Shown here piece by piece: positions 36,190 through 46,015 of a DNA stretch of 64,000 nt. Both the position numbers and the translations under genes were made by a program. The stretch comes from a bacterium (GTDB lineage: Bacteria > Electryoneota > RPQS01): assembly GCA_016703065.1 (NCBI GenBank), contig JADJCU010000001.1:248001-312000 (forward strand), in the 5' to 3' direction. Below the pieces are notes generated by a model. That model made no database searches. It was not told where the DNA came from and saw only the letters and a list, made by a program, of their open reading frames with translations. Position 1 is the stretch's first letter, and each line of letters starts with the position of its first letter.

Positions 36190-38100
36190 CTAATCGGTGT
36201 TCTTCATCCCCAGATGCGCAGTCATGAAATCAAACATCGCGTTGTACGCTTTCAACTTGTTCTCGCGCTTGCGCAAGCCGTGACCTTCGTCTTCAAAGAC
36301 CATATACTCAACCTGCTTCCCGTTCTTGCGCGCAGCTTCAACAATCTGGTCCGACTCCGCAACCTTGACGCGCGGATCATTGCGCCCCTGCACGATCAAG
36401 AGCGGACGGACGATCCTGTCCGCGAAATTCACCGGCGACTGCCGCCACATGCGCGCGCTGTCCTCAGGGATGGACGGATCGCCAATCTCATCGTGAAGAT
36501 ATTTCTGAAACGGCCGCCAATACGGCGGCACCGATTCAAGCAGCGTGAAGAGATTCGACGGCCCCACCCAATCCAGCCCCATGGCAAATTCTTCTGGTAC
36601 GAACGTCAGCGCCGCGAGCGTCATGTATCCGCCATACGATCCGCCCCAAATCACCGTCTTCGATGTGTCCGCTTCGGGCACTTCGTCCGCAATCGCGTAC
36701 TTCAAGTATACCACGTCGAGCAGCGGATCCTCGCCCCATTTCTGATCGTCGGCCAGATAATACGACTTCCCATAACCCATCGAGCCGCGCACATTGGGAA
36801 CCGCAACAACAAACCCGCGACTCACCAGGAACTGAATCCACGGAGAATAGCCCGGCTTCGCCTGAGCCATCGGACCGCCGTGCACTTCAATCACCACGGG
36901 CGACTTCTTCCCCCATTTCGGCTTCGCAGGCCGATACAACCACGCCGGAATCTCCATGCCGTCGAACGACGAATACGTGATCAACTCAGATTTCACGAGC
37001 ATCTCCGAACGCAGTTGACTGTTGTCAAACAGGTTCGTCAGCTTGATCAGCTCGAACGTCTCGAGATCATACAAATACTGCTCGCCGGGAATATTGTCTG
37101 CGTTCACATATATACGCAAATAACGCTCGCTGCGCGAAAAACTTACCGGCACGATCTCGCCCGCAGGAAGGGGCGGAAGCTCAAGCTCCTCGCCCGTTTC
37201 CACGTTCTCAATCGTCACGTGCGATATCCCGCCCTCATTGATGCGCGTCACAAGATACGTGTTCTTGAAGCTAAACGTCGCGCCAACAACATCCCAATCC
37301 GCTTCGACTTCAACTTCCCATTCGTCCGTCGCCGGATAATAGGACATCAACCGCTGAAACTCCGAATCCTTGTCCGTCAGAATATACAACCGGTCGCCCT
37401 CGGGCGCAAAGTCCGCAAATTCGTAGTTCGCTTCGCACTCCTCTTGACTTGTGATCACGGTCATTGACTTCAGCATCACGTCATAGAGATACAGATTTGA
37501 AGAGCGCACATTGATGAATTGACTCAATACAAGCGTCCCGTCGTCCGGAGAAATGCCCGCCACAAACAGCGTCGAGTTGTTTTCAAAGACTTTCGTCGCT
37601 TCCATCGTCCGCACATCCAACCGATATGCGTCCATGTACTGCGGATTCCGGTCATTGCAGCTATAATACAAATAGTACCCGGTGTGCGACCAGCCCAGCA
37701 CTTCCGTACGTGTGCCCGCCGGCGTCAATGCTGACGATTTCCGGGTGCTCATGTCCAATAGATACAGCCGGAAGTTCTCATCGCCGCCTGAATCCATGCT
37801 GTAGAAGATCTTCCCCGCGTCCGTCGGACACCAGAAGACGCTGTAGATTGCGTCCGCCGTCTCAAACAGCGGCGTCCATTCGCCACCGCGCACGGACATC
37901 GTGTAAGGCTGCGAGAGGCCGTATTTATCCGACACGAATGCAAACCGCGTCTCATCCGGAGAAAACGACAGGCTGCCTACGCGATACGTCTTGAAAAACT
38001 CTTCAAGCGGCTGCTCCGCCGCGCTTTGCGCCAAAGCAGGACTCATAACAAACAGAAGCGCCGCAAGGGCGCCAATAACTCTCCAATACGACTTTTCCAT
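36190..38100 (-). CDS. Exported S9-family prolyl oligopeptidase-like peptidase
   Basis: A 636-residue serine peptidase with a signal peptide (1-24). The N-terminal half is a beta-propeller with TolB-like blades (S-L-S-F-S-P-D-E-T-R-F-A-F-V-S-D, I-F-Y-S-M-D-S-G-G). The C-terminal alpha/beta hydrolase domain has H-G-G-P oxyanion, the nucleophile S488 in GGSYGGY, the Asp in V-Q-G-R-N-D-P-R-V and the His in D-E-G-H-G. It should cleave short peptides in the periplasm, like dipeptidyl/acylaminoacyl peptidases. It lies 29 bp downstream of the GNAT gene. Confidence 0.93.
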   Translation of the reverse strand: MEKSYWRVIGALAALLFVMSPALAQSAAEQPLEEFFKTYRVGSLSFSPDETRFAFVSDKYGLSQPYTMSVRGGEWTPLFETADAIYSVFWCPTDAGKIFYSMDSGGDENFRLYLLDMSTRKSSALTPAGTRTEVLGWSHTGYYLYYSCNDRNPQYMDAYRLDVRTMEATKVFENNSTLFVAGISPDDGTLVLSQFINVRSSNLYLYDVMLKSMTVITSQEECEANYEFADFAPEGDRLYILTDKDSEFQRLMSYYPATDEWEVEVEADWDVVGATFSFKNTYLVTRINEGGISHVTIENVETGEELELPPLPAGEIVPVSFSRSERYLRIYVNADNIPGEQYLYDLETFELIKLTNLFDNSQLRSEMLVKSELITYSSFDGMEIPAWLYRPAKPKWGKKSPVVIEVHGGPMAQAKPGYSPWIQFLVSRGFVVAVPNVRGSMGYGKSYYLADDQKWGEDPLLDVVYLKYAIADEVPEADTSKTVIWGGSYGGYMTLAALTFVPEEFAMGLDWVGPSNLFTLLESVPPYWRPFQKYLHDEIGDPSIPEDSARMWRQSPVNFADRIVRPLLIVQGRNDPRVKVAESDQIVEAARKNGKQVEYMVFEDEGHGLRKRENKLKAYNAMFDFMTAHLGMKNTD

Positions 38101-38129
38101 CTCGCTCCAGTTGACACCTGAATCACTTT

Positions 38130-38729
38130 CTATTTCGGCTCCGGCACACGAATCGCCGGATCACCCGCGCGATACTGCGCCCATATTGGCAGCCACTCCG
38201 AACGCAACAGCCCGGTTTCGATCGAATCCCAATACCGGCCCGCGCGAAACAGATGCTCTCGCCTTCGCCCCTCTACTTTGTACCCGCACTTCTCATTGAA
38301 ACGCTGACTCGCGGCATTGAATTCATAGCTGTACGTGTAGAGCCGGTGCAGATTCAGCGTGCAAAACGCGTGATAGCACAACAGCATCTTTGCGTCCGTC
38401 GCGTACCCTCTGCCGCGATCCTCGGGACGCCCGATCCATAGCCCCGATGTTGAATTGCGATTGATCCAGTTGATGTTATGCAGCCCCACCATGCCGATCC
38501 AACGGTCATCGTGCCCGCAAATCACGAACAACTGAGCGTCTTCCGAAGTCCGCATCCGCTCCACAAACTCACGCGTATCCTGCTCGCGGTTCGGTTCACT
38601 GAGCAGCAGATTCAAGTAGATGTCCGGATCATTGATCAAGTCCGCAAGCTGCGGAATCTCCGAATCGTCCAAGGCGCGCAAGCTGACCAGCTTCCCGCGC
38701 AGGAAAGGCGTGTGAATGTGTGACACCAC
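38130..38729 (-). CDS. GNAT N-acetyltransferase (RimJ/RimL type)
   Basis: A 199-residue cytoplasmic acetyltransferase. L-R-A-L-D-D-S-E-I opens the fold. The acetyl-CoA-binding motif A is visible as G-L-W-I-G-R-P-E-D-R-G-R-G-Y-A-T-D-A, with R-G-R-G-Y-A as the pyrophosphate loop. Motif B follows as L-H-R-L-Y-T-Y-S-Y-E-F-N-A-A-S-Q-R-F-N-E-K-C-G-Y. These match RimJ/RimL-like enzymes that acetylate protein N-termini or small amines; the substrate cannot be told. It begins with two GTG codons. Confidence 0.9.
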   Translation of the reverse strand: MVSHIHTPFLRGKLVSLRALDDSEIPQLADLINDPDIYLNLLLSEPNREQDTREFVERMRTSEDAQLFVICGHDDRWIGMVGLHNINWINRNSTSGLWIGRPEDRGRGYATDAKMLLCYHAFCTLNLHRLYTYSYEFNAASQRFNEKCGYKVEGRRREHLFRAGRYWDSIETGLLRSEWLPIWAQYRAGDPAIRVPEPK

Positions 38730-38744
38730 CGGGGACCTATTGGT

Positions 38745-39998
38745 TTATTCGTATCGCAGCGCTTCAATCGGATCGAGCCGCGCCGCCTTTACCGCCGGCC
38801 ACATGCCGAAGCCGACACCTACCGCCGTGCAGAAGATCGCCGCCAGGAACACTGCCCATACCGGGACAGGAGCGGGAAAATTCAAGTTCTGATTGATGAA
38901 AATCGCAATTCCATAGCCGAGCGAAATCCCAATCGCGCCGCCCACCAGCGACAGCGTCGTCGCTTCGATCAGAAACTGCCGCAGAATCGAACTGCGCGTG
39001 CCGCCAAGCGCCTTGCGCACGCCAATCTCCCGCGTCCGCTCTGTTACCGAAACCAACATGATATTCATGATTCCGATTCCGGCAACCAACAGCGAGATGC
39101 CGCAGATCCCGAACGCCGCGATACCGATAAACGCAGTCTGTTCCGTGAACTGGCGCTGCATCATGTCCGGCGTCCACATACCAAAATCGTTCTCTTCGCC
39201 GGGCCGCAGCCCGCGCACCACGCGCATCGCCTCGACGACTTCATACTGCGCCTTGCGATAGGCCTTCGGATCCCACGCCTGCACCGTCAGATTCACTGAC
39301 TTCTCGCCATAGATACGCTCGAACGTCGAGAGAGGAATCCAGTTCTCGCGATCCTGTGATTCGCCAAACATCTCACCGCGCTCTTCGAAGACGCCGATCA
39401 CTTCAAACTTCTGCCCGTCCACGCGTACGAAGGTCCCAATCGGATCGGCGCCCGCGTAAAGCGTCTTGTACGCGTCGAAGCCGAGCACTATCACGCGCCG
39501 GGCCGACGATATGTCCTGCGGCGTAATCGGTCGGCCGAGAACCGTGTAGCGCGAGTTATTTGTGCCAAATTCAACCGATCCGCCCGCGATGCTGTGGTCG
39601 GCGTTCGTCTCTAACCCCCCTCGCGACAACCTGCGTCCAAAGCTCCACGATTCCACGCCCACCGTGCGAACAGACGGACAACGCTCACGCAGCTCGTCGG
39701 CGAAGTACGCTTCAATCTTGGGCCGCCATTTGCGCCGCCGTGGTCCAAAGTGAATCCCCGCATCGTTGTCGTAACGCTGCACTTGAAAAACGTTCGCCCC
39801 CAACGAATTCAGCATCGCGTCGTCAATCTTATACTTGATCCCGCCGAGCACGGTCATCATGGAAATAATCGTCGCCACGCCGATCACCACGCCAACCAGC
39901 GTCAGAAACGCCCGCATCTTGTGCGCGCGCATCGCTTCGAGGGCCATACGGAACGACTCGAAAAAGCTGTAGATCGATCTGACGAGTTTCCTGCCCAT
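38745..39998 (-). CDS. MacB-type ABC transporter permease (second of two)
   Basis: A 417-residue inner-membrane protein: one N-terminal helix (A-F-L-T-L-V-G-V-V-I-G-V-A-T-I-I), a large periplasmic MacB-PCD domain, and three C-terminal helices of the FtsX-like domain (G-I-S-L-L-V-A-G-I-G-I-M-N-I-M-L-V-S-V-T-E-R-T-R-E-I-G near 300). The start at ATG 39998 is chosen over further upstream ones because it begins 2 bp after the preceding permease gene and gives the normal short N-terminus. It pairs with the other permease and the ATPase below to form a MacB-like exporter. Confidence 0.9.
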   Translation of the reverse strand: MGRKLVRSIYSFFESFRMALEAMRAHKMRAFLTLVGVVIGVATIISMMTVLGGIKYKIDDAMLNSLGANVFQVQRYDNDAGIHFGPRRRKWRPKIEAYFADELRERCPSVRTVGVESWSFGRRLSRGGLETNADHSIAGGSVEFGTNNSRYTVLGRPITPQDISSARRVIVLGFDAYKTLYAGADPIGTFVRVDGQKFEVIGVFEERGEMFGESQDRENWIPLSTFERIYGEKSVNLTVQAWDPKAYRKAQYEVVEAMRVVRGLRPGEENDFGMWTPDMMQRQFTEQTAFIGIAAFGICGISLLVAGIGIMNIMLVSVTERTREIGVRKALGGTRSSILRQFLIEATTLSLVGGAIGISLGYGIAIFINQNLNFPAPVPVWAVFLAAIFCTAVGVGFGMWPAVKAARLDPIEALRYE

Positions 39999-40000
39999 GG

Positions 40001-41224
40001 CTACTCCGAACGCAGCGCTTCGATCGGCGAAAGCTGCGCCGCCTTCAAACTTGGATACAATCCAAAAAAGATACCGACGACCGCCGAGAACAGCACGCCC
40101 ACCCCAACGACCCACGCCGGCATGTCCGTCGGCAGAAAGCTGTTGATCGCCTGCGACACCCCTGCCGCCAACGCCACGCCCGCGATCCCGCCGATTGCGC
40201 AGATCGCCGCCGACTCAATCAGGAACTGCCATGCAATGTTCCAACGCTTCGCCCCCAACGCCTTCCGCAGACCAATCTCTGCCGTGCGCTCCGTTACTGA
40301 AACCAGCATGATGTTCATGATCCCAATGCCGCCCACAATCAGGGAAATGAACCCGATTATGATGCCGCCTGCATAGACGCCCGCCGTCATCTGATTAAAC
40401 TGGTCCAAAATCGCCGATTGCGTGTTGATCCCAAAATCGTTCGCCTGCCGGGGATCAAGATGCCGCAGCCGCCGCATGATGCCCGTCACCTCCCAGGTCA
40501 AGTCGTCTACTCGATCTTCCCCCCTGCCCTTCGCGACAATCGTCAGGCCGTCAAAATTCTGCCCGGCGAATCGCTTCTCAAAAATCCCATAGGGAATAAT
40601 GCAGAAATTGTCCCAACTCTGCCCGAAGACCTTGCCGTACTTCGAGGTCACGCCGATCACTTCAAAGCTCCAGCCGCCGATTTTGAGCTCCTTGCCAAGC
40701 GCCGACTGATCCGGAAAGAGCTGACTCGCGACCTCCTGACCAATCACTGTCACGGGAACGTTGCGCCGCACCTCACTCGATGTGAACTGCCGCCCCTCCG
40801 CAAGCTCCTTCGGATTCGTGATGAAGAACTCTTCCGACACCCCCTGAACATTGATCCGGCTCATCTCCGCACCGCGATACGACACATTCATCTGAGTATC
40901 AAAAAACGGAGAAATCGCCTCGATTTCGCTCGACTCGTCGCGCAGCGCATCGATGTACTCAAGCTCCATGTCGCGCCGCTTGATCATATCCCGCCAGTTG
41001 TTACTCTGCCAGTCCCACCGCGACACAAAGACCGTTTCAGCACCGAGGAAATCGAGTTGGCTCTTCAGCGCGCGATTTAATCCCATCACAATCACCACCA
41101 TCATGATCACCGTCATGACGCCGATCACAATCCCCAGCGTCGTCAAGCCCGCGCGCAATTTGTTCGAACGCAGCGCGCCAAACGCAATCCGCAACCCGTT
41201 GATCAAATCCGTGATAAATCGCAT
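40001..41224 (-). CDS. MacB-type ABC transporter permease (first of two)
   Basis: A 407-residue protein with the same MacB-PCD/FtsX layout as its downstream neighbour: N-terminal helix (G-L-T-T-L-G-I-V-I-G-V-M-T-V-I-M), periplasmic domain, and V-G-G-I-G-I-M-N-I-M-L-V-S-V-T-E-R-T-A-E-I-G-L-R-K-A-L-G followed by two more helices. Both permeases end in P-I-E-A-L-R-x-E. They are clearly paralogous, so the transporter could be a heterodimer. Located between the ATPase and the second permease gene. Confidence 0.92.
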   Translation of the reverse strand: MRFITDLINGLRIAFGALRSNKLRAGLTTLGIVIGVMTVIMMVVIVMGLNRALKSQLDFLGAETVFVSRWDWQSNNWRDMIKRRDMELEYIDALRDESSEIEAISPFFDTQMNVSYRGAEMSRINVQGVSEEFFITNPKELAEGRQFTSSEVRRNVPVTVIGQEVASQLFPDQSALGKELKIGGWSFEVIGVTSKYGKVFGQSWDNFCIIPYGIFEKRFAGQNFDGLTIVAKGRGEDRVDDLTWEVTGIMRRLRHLDPRQANDFGINTQSAILDQFNQMTAGVYAGGIIIGFISLIVGGIGIMNIMLVSVTERTAEIGLRKALGAKRWNIAWQFLIESAAICAIGGIAGVALAAGVSQAINSFLPTDMPAWVVGVGVLFSAVVGIFFGLYPSLKAAQLSPIEALRSE

Positions 41225-41238
41225 GCTGGTCGTCCGCC

Positions 41239-41946
41239 TCAGGCCGCCCGAGTCACAATGTGATCCGATTCGATTAACCCGTCACGCAGCCGAACCACGC
41301 GCCGCGCATGACGCGCAATGTCTTCTTCGTGCGTCACGAGTATGATCGTATTCCCCTGCGCATAAATCTTTTCGAAGAGCTGCATAATCTCCTCGCCCGT
41401 CTTCGAATCGAGATTCCCTGTCGGCTCGTCGGCCAGAATGATCGAAGGATTCGTTACCAAGGCCCGCGCAATTGCTACGCGCTGCCGCTGACCGCCGGAC
41501 ATTTCGTTGGGCTTGTGCTTCATTCTGTCCCCCAATCCAACAGCCTCCAGGGCCTCCTTCGCGCGCCTGCGCCGCTCCGAGGGCGATTCACCTGCATAGA
41601 CGAGAGGGAGTTCCACGTTTTGCAGCGCAGACGCGCGAGGGAGGAGATTGAAGGTCTGAAACACAAACCCAATTCGGCGATTCCGGATCTCCGCAAGCTG
41701 GCGATCCGAAAGATGAGCAACTCGCTCACCCGCCAAAATGTACTCGCCTGTGGTCGGCGTATCCAAACAGCCGATCAGGTTCATCAACGTCGACTTGCCC
41801 GATCCCGACGGCCCCATGATCGCAACATAGTCGTTCTCGAGAATGGTCACACTGACGCCGCACAGCGCCTCGACCTTGACTGCTCCGAGGTCGTACACTT
41901 TGCGCATCTCCTGAATATCAATGATCGCCCGTCGTTCAGAACTCAT
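41239..41946 (-). CDS. MacB/LolD-type ABC transporter ATPase
   Basis: A 235-residue ATPase. Walker [10 protein letters not shown] is at 45-53, the Q-loop at [10 protein letters not shown], the signature L-S-G-G-Q as [15 protein letters not shown], Walker [13 protein letters not shown], and the H-loop in V-T-H-E-E-D. It powers the two FtsX-type permeases encoded just downstream. Gene order adaptor-ATPase-permease-permease indicates one operon with 5-, 14- and 2-bp gaps. Substrate unknown; MacAB-like pumps export macrolides, peptides, toxins or lipoprotein-like molecules. Confidence 0.96.
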   Translation of the reverse strand: MSSERRAIIDIQEMRKVYDLGAVKVEALCGVSVTILENDYVAIMGPSGSGKSTLMNLIGCLDTPTTGEYILAGERVAHLSDRQLAEIRNRRIGFVFQTFNLLPRASALQNVELPLVYAGESPSERRRRAKEALEAVGLGDRMKHKPNEMSGGQRQRVAIARALVTNPSIILADEPTGNLDSKTGEEIMQLFEKIYAQGNTIILVTHEEDIARHARRVVRLRDGLIESDHIVTRAA

Positions 41947-41951
41947 GGCGC

Positions 41952-43238
41952 TTAGCTCTTTTCCTTGTTCTCTTTGTCTTCCTTCTTCTCAATCGCAACC
42001 TTATCCTTGTCCTTAAGGTCGCGCGCCAGCGAACGATACGGCCCGGTTATCACCGAGTCGCCCTCCGCCACTCCGTCCAGAATCTCGATATAGCGGTCCG
42101 CCGCAATGCCCGTCTTGACAGGCTTCCACACGGCCTCGCCATTCACATAGAGAAAGATTCCCGTCTCGAGTTCATCCTTGGTCGCAAGTTTGGTCGTGTC
42201 GAGCGTGCCGGCATTCACCTGCTCCGCGGCTTGCCGCGACGAAAGCTCCTCGGCGTCGCGCGTCAACGTAACGGCCTCCCCCTCGCCTTTCTTGCGCACG
42301 GCCACAGCTTGTATCGGCACCGACAAAGTGTTGTTCCGGTAATCCGTTTCAATGTCCACCGTGGAAGACATTCCCGGACGAACACCGGCAACCTGATCGA
42401 CCAGGACAATGCTCACCGAGAAGTTCGTGCCCGTGACATCGGCGCCAAAATCTCCCGATCCGGTGACATTGCTTGCTGACTGGGCAATCTCGGTCACAAT
42501 CCCGCGAAAAGTCGTATCGGGAAACGCGTCAATCTCGATTTGGGCCGTGTCATTCAGCGCAACGGTCGTGATATCATTCTCGTCCACGTCGGCCTGGACC
42601 TGCATCTTGCTCAAATCGGCCACGACCAGAATCACATCTTCTTGGAACTGTGATCCCAGCGTCAACTCGCCCACCTCTTTGTTCAGCACCGAAATCGTTC
42701 CCGACATCGGAGCCATCAGCCGGGTCTTGGCCAAATTCTCCCGCGTCTGCCGCTCATTCGCTTCCGCGCGCTCCAAATCCGCTTCGGCAAGCTGTGCCGC
42801 CGCGAGCATCGCGTCCATGTCAGCCTGTGATGACATTCCCCGTGCGATCAGCTCGGACACGCGCTTGAAGTCCGCGTCCGCTTTCAGCTTGTTTGCCTTC
42901 GCCGATTTCAACGCCGATTTCGCCGCATCCAGAGCAGACTTATACGTCTCGGGATCAAGTTCGACCAGAAAGTCGCCTTGAGCGACGACGTCGCCTTCCT
43001 TGACTGGGAGCTTCGTGATCCGGCCCGGAATTTCAGCCGACACTTTTACCTGAGTCACCGGCTCGATCTTGCCCTCTGCGGAGACCGTCGCCGTTAATTG
43101 CTGTCGACCAGCCGTTTCAACCGTGACTTCCGTCGCGGGCTTCTGCTTGTTCTTCTGCTGCTGAAAGGCTCCAAGCCCGCCAACAACTATGACCAAGACT
43201 ATAACTACCCACAGGTTGCGTTTACTTTTCTTTGTCAT
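41952..43238 (-). CDS. Periplasmic adaptor (membrane fusion) protein of efflux pump
   Basis: A 428-residue HlyD/MacA-family adaptor. One membrane helix (about 8-26) anchors it. The biotinyl-lipoyl half-motif ([16 protein letters not shown]) and its partner ([16 protein letters not shown]) flank an alpha-helical hairpin (about 95-170). A beta-barrel and membrane-proximal domain follow, then a highly charged Lys/Glu-rich C-terminus. It would join the ABC pump encoded downstream to a TolC-like outer-membrane channel, not present in this window. Confidence 0.92.
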   Translation of the reverse strand: MTKKSKRNLWVVIVLVIVVGGLGAFQQQKNKQKPATEVTVETAGRQQLTATVSAEGKIEPVTQVKVSAEIPGRITKLPVKEGDVVAQGDFLVELDPETYKSALDAAKSALKSAKANKLKADADFKRVSELIARGMSSQADMDAMLAAAQLAEADLERAEANERQTRENLAKTRLMAPMSGTISVLNKEVGELTLGSQFQEDVILVVADLSKMQVQADVDENDITTVALNDTAQIEIDAFPDTTFRGIVTEIAQSASNVTGSGDFGADVTGTNFSVSIVLVDQVAGVRPGMSSTVDIETDYRNNTLSVPIQAVAVRKKGEGEAVTLTRDAEELSSRQAAEQVNAGTLDTTKLATKDELETGIFLYVNGEAVWKPVKTGIAADRYIEILDGVAEGDSVITGPYRSLARDLKDKDKVAIEKKEDKENKEKS

Positions 43239-43429
43239 GTTCGGATCACTTACCCACCAAATTGCTGATAATAACGGCCTTTCGACTGTCCCGGCGCCGC
43301 CCCGGCGGCCCTATCCCAAAGGAGCGAACGACCACAAAGAATGTTGCAAACCTCCGTCGCCAAATGGTACCCATCTTGCACTTCCGCAGTCGAATGTTTG
43401 TAACCTGTGAAATGTAGGGAGATGTCCGC

Positions 43430-46003
43430 ATGACTCCATCGAAGCCCACCCCGGGCGCTGAACTTGTTGAACCGCTTCGCCAATTCCTCGAGAACTTCAC
43501 ACAAGAGCTTACAGAACAGCAGTTTATTCCTGCTTTCCGCGGCGAACTGGGTAAACTCGCTGAGGGTCTGGATAATATACAACAGTCTGGTGAGACCCTG
43601 CAACAGATTGCGAGGGGCGTCGACCGACTGAAGGAAGTGTTTGCCCCCGCTGGTACGCGGATGCTGGAGAGTGTCAAGGAGATCGAGACCCAAATGCGCG
43701 CCGGAGGGGACCAACTGCGCTCCCGCGCCGAAGAGGTTCTGGCGCAGCTTGCCGACAACCATCGCGGATTGGAACAGGCGCTCCGCGATGAGGCTGGCCT
43801 GCTCACTGACCAGAACTCACAGAGCCGTGAGACGCTCACCCGGGTCTCAAACGAAATCGAAGAGCAGCTTAAGAGCTTCTCCAGCAAACTTGACGCGCTC
43901 TGCCGCCGCGCCGAACAGGAGATCACCCAGCTCGGCCAATTGACCTCCCGCGCTGCGGAACAACCCGTCTATGTCGCTGCTGTGCACACCGACGCTCCGC
44001 CGCCGCCGCCGACTGCTTACCCACAGAATACCGAAGAGATCTCCCAGCTCCTCGCGCACACCGAAAACGTCGTCGCCGAAGAGCTTGCCCGCTACTCGTC
44101 GGAAGTACGCGAGCTGTTGTCCAGCAACACACGCGATCACTCCGACCGCCTGCAGAAGCTCGATAAAACGATCGACGAAGCGCTCCGCACGGTCGCCCCC
44201 AAGGTTCAGGTTGAACTCGATAGCGCGTTAAGCCGGCTGCGCGATCAGATGGACGCCATGCTCCGCATCGAGCGCGAAATGCCGCGCCCCGAGCATACCG
44301 ACGAGCACCAGGCCGCACCCGCCGTCGATCCGTCCGTCTTCCTCACCGCCCTAAGCAGCGCGGAAAACCGGATGCTGCGCGAGTTCGACGAAATCCGTAA
44401 AGCCGGAGCGAACGAACTCACCGAAGTGCAGCGCGGACTCGCCGATTTCGCGCTCGATCTCGGCGAAGTTACTGAAAAGCAGACCGAGCGCATCGAAAAG
44501 GAACAGCAGGTCGTCAAAGAACTGCTGATGAAAATCGAGCGCATGGCCAAAGAGCGCTCGGGCAACGTGCAATCGCTCCTGCGTCAGACCGGCGATCTCA
44601 AACAACAGTTTGACACCCTGCGCTCGCAATTCGGCCAAAGCAGTTCGCAGCTCATGCAGCAGGCGAGCCAGAATACCGAACAGATCGTTACCCAGACGCA
44701 GCAGATCAACTCGCAGACTGAAGCGCTTAATCTCCTCCAGCAGAGCGCAGACGGCCATTTCGCGCAACTCCGCAATCTACTCACCCGCGTCGAAGAACAG
44801 GCCAGCCGAGTCCTCGAACAACAGTCGCAGGAAACGCGCGCGACCCGCGAACGCATCGAAGCCGGAATCGCTGAATTGCGCAGCCGCTGGGATGGCCGCT
44901 TTGAAGTCCTCACGCAGAAATCCGAAGAAATTGCGGGCCGCATCAGCGGTGAATTCGCACAGCAACTGGCCCACTTGCAGGATGAAGTCGCGCACAGCCT
45001 GAGCGACCTTGGCGTCGCGATCCGCACTGATCTCTCACGATTTGATACGGTCGTCCGCGAGCAAGGGAATAAACACGACGCTTCTAATCGCGACCTCGCA
45101 GCCGAAGTTGCGCGTACGGCGAATCTGCTTGATGAGAAATTCTCAGGCATCGAATCCAAGCGCGAAGAGAACGAACGCTTCACCCGCGCCATCGAGTCGC
45201 ATGTCAAGGCCGTCGCCACCGAGGTCACGTCGCTCCGCTCCAAGCAGCAGGAACAGATTGAAGTCTTCAAAGAGGCGATTCGCGCCAACTACGACGACAA
45301 CGCCGCGCGCTTAAAAGAAGTCATCGACGGAGCCTACGACAAATTCCTCGAACAGATTCGCACCGTTCCGCAGGCGCTCGACCGCTACTCAAAGTTCGCC
45401 GAAACGATGAACCAGAGCAATCAACTCGCTCTGCAGGGAATCGCCGGAGACACCGCGAATGTGCTGACAGTCGTCAATGAAATTAAGAGCGACGCCGAAA
45501 CTCAGCGCAAGTACTATCCGATCCTCTCTAAGTCGCTCGAAAAGCACGAACAGATGCTCGAGTCCGTGCGGCGCTCGCAGTCGGACCACGACAAGGATAT
45601 TGCGGCAAACGCCAAGTCCATTTCGGACTTGCGCGAGGAAATGTCGCGCACGCTGATCGACCTGCGCGGCGAACTGCGCCGCATCGAAGGCGCCGAACAA
45701 ACCCGGCTCGCCGAGCTGGTGCAAATGCTCGGAACGACTTTCAGCGAACTTGAGAAACTCCAGCGTAGCGATCTCCCGGCCTTCCGCCGTGACTTGATTC
45801 AGCTTGTGCAATCTAAGTTCGAGTTCATCGAGACGACGCAGTCGGAACGGCAGGCCGCGATCCGCGCCGAGATCGTCGCGCAACTGGACACGTCGGGCAA
45901 GTCGCACGGCAAAGACATCAAATGGCTCACCATTCTTGTCGGAGTCGGTCTCGCCTTGCAAGTCGCGATTCATTACAACTTCTTCTCGTTCATCAAGCCG
46001 TAG
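43430..46003 (+). CDS. Giant coiled-coil protein with C-terminal membrane anchor
   Basis: An 857-residue protein of no recognised family. Almost the whole sequence is heptad-like coiled coil rich in Glu, Gln, Arg, Leu and Ser, with a short Pro break at about residues 189-196 (D-A-P-P-P-P-P). There is no N-terminal signal. A single hydrophobic helix lies at about 832-850 (W-L-T-I-L-V-G-V-G-L-A-L-Q-V-A-I), followed by only a short tail, so the long rod should face the cytoplasm. ATG 43430 has GTAGGGAG upstream. The next gene, encoding a pseudo-dynamin-like protein, follows after 12 bp. The pair is shut off by a terminator, so they are likely one unit. Confidence 0.8.
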   Translation: MTPSKPTPGAELVEPLRQFLENFTQELTEQQFIPAFRGELGKLAEGLDNIQQSGETLQQIARGVDRLKEVFAPAGTRMLESVKEIETQMRAGGDQLRSRAEEVLAQLADNHRGLEQALRDEAGLLTDQNSQSRETLTRVSNEIEEQLKSFSSKLDALCRRAEQEITQLGQLTSRAAEQPVYVAAVHTDAPPPPPTAYPQNTEEISQLLAHTENVVAEELARYSSEVRELLSSNTRDHSDRLQKLDKTIDEALRTVAPKVQVELDSALSRLRDQMDAMLRIEREMPRPEHTDEHQAAPAVDPSVFLTALSSAENRMLREFDEIRKAGANELTEVQRGLADFALDLGEVTEKQTERIEKEQQVVKELLMKIERMAKERSGNVQSLLRQTGDLKQQFDTLRSQFGQSSSQLMQQASQNTEQIVTQTQQINSQTEALNLLQQSADGHFAQLRNLLTRVEEQASRVLEQQSQETRATRERIEAGIAELRSRWDGRFEVLTQKSEEIAGRISGEFAQQLAHLQDEVAHSLSDLGVAIRTDLSRFDTVVREQGNKHDASNRDLAAEVARTANLLDEKFSGIESKREENERFTRAIESHVKAVATEVTSLRSKQQEQIEVFKEAIRANYDDNAARLKEVIDGAYDKFLEQIRTVPQALDRYSKFAETMNQSNQLALQGIAGDTANVLTVVNEIKSDAETQRKYYPILSKSLEKHEQMLESVRRSQSDHDKDIAANAKSISDLREEMSRTLIDLRGELRRIEGAEQTRLAELVQMLGTTFSELEKLQRSDLPAFRRDLIQLVQSKFEFIETTQSERQAAIRAEIVAQLDTSGKSHGKDIKWLTILVGVGLALQVAIHYNFFSFIKP

Positions 46004-46015
46004 GCGAAGCAACCG

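Noticed and set aside
36067..37467. A 466-residue open frame on the plus strand
   Set aside because: It is antisense to the S9 peptidase, which has a complete catalytic triad. The predicted product is His/Arg-rich and low in domain character.
43250..43926. A 226-residue open frame on the minus strand overlapping the coiled-coil gene start
   Set aside because: Ser/Arg-rich with no domain and antisense to the ribosome-binding site and start of the coiled-coil gene.
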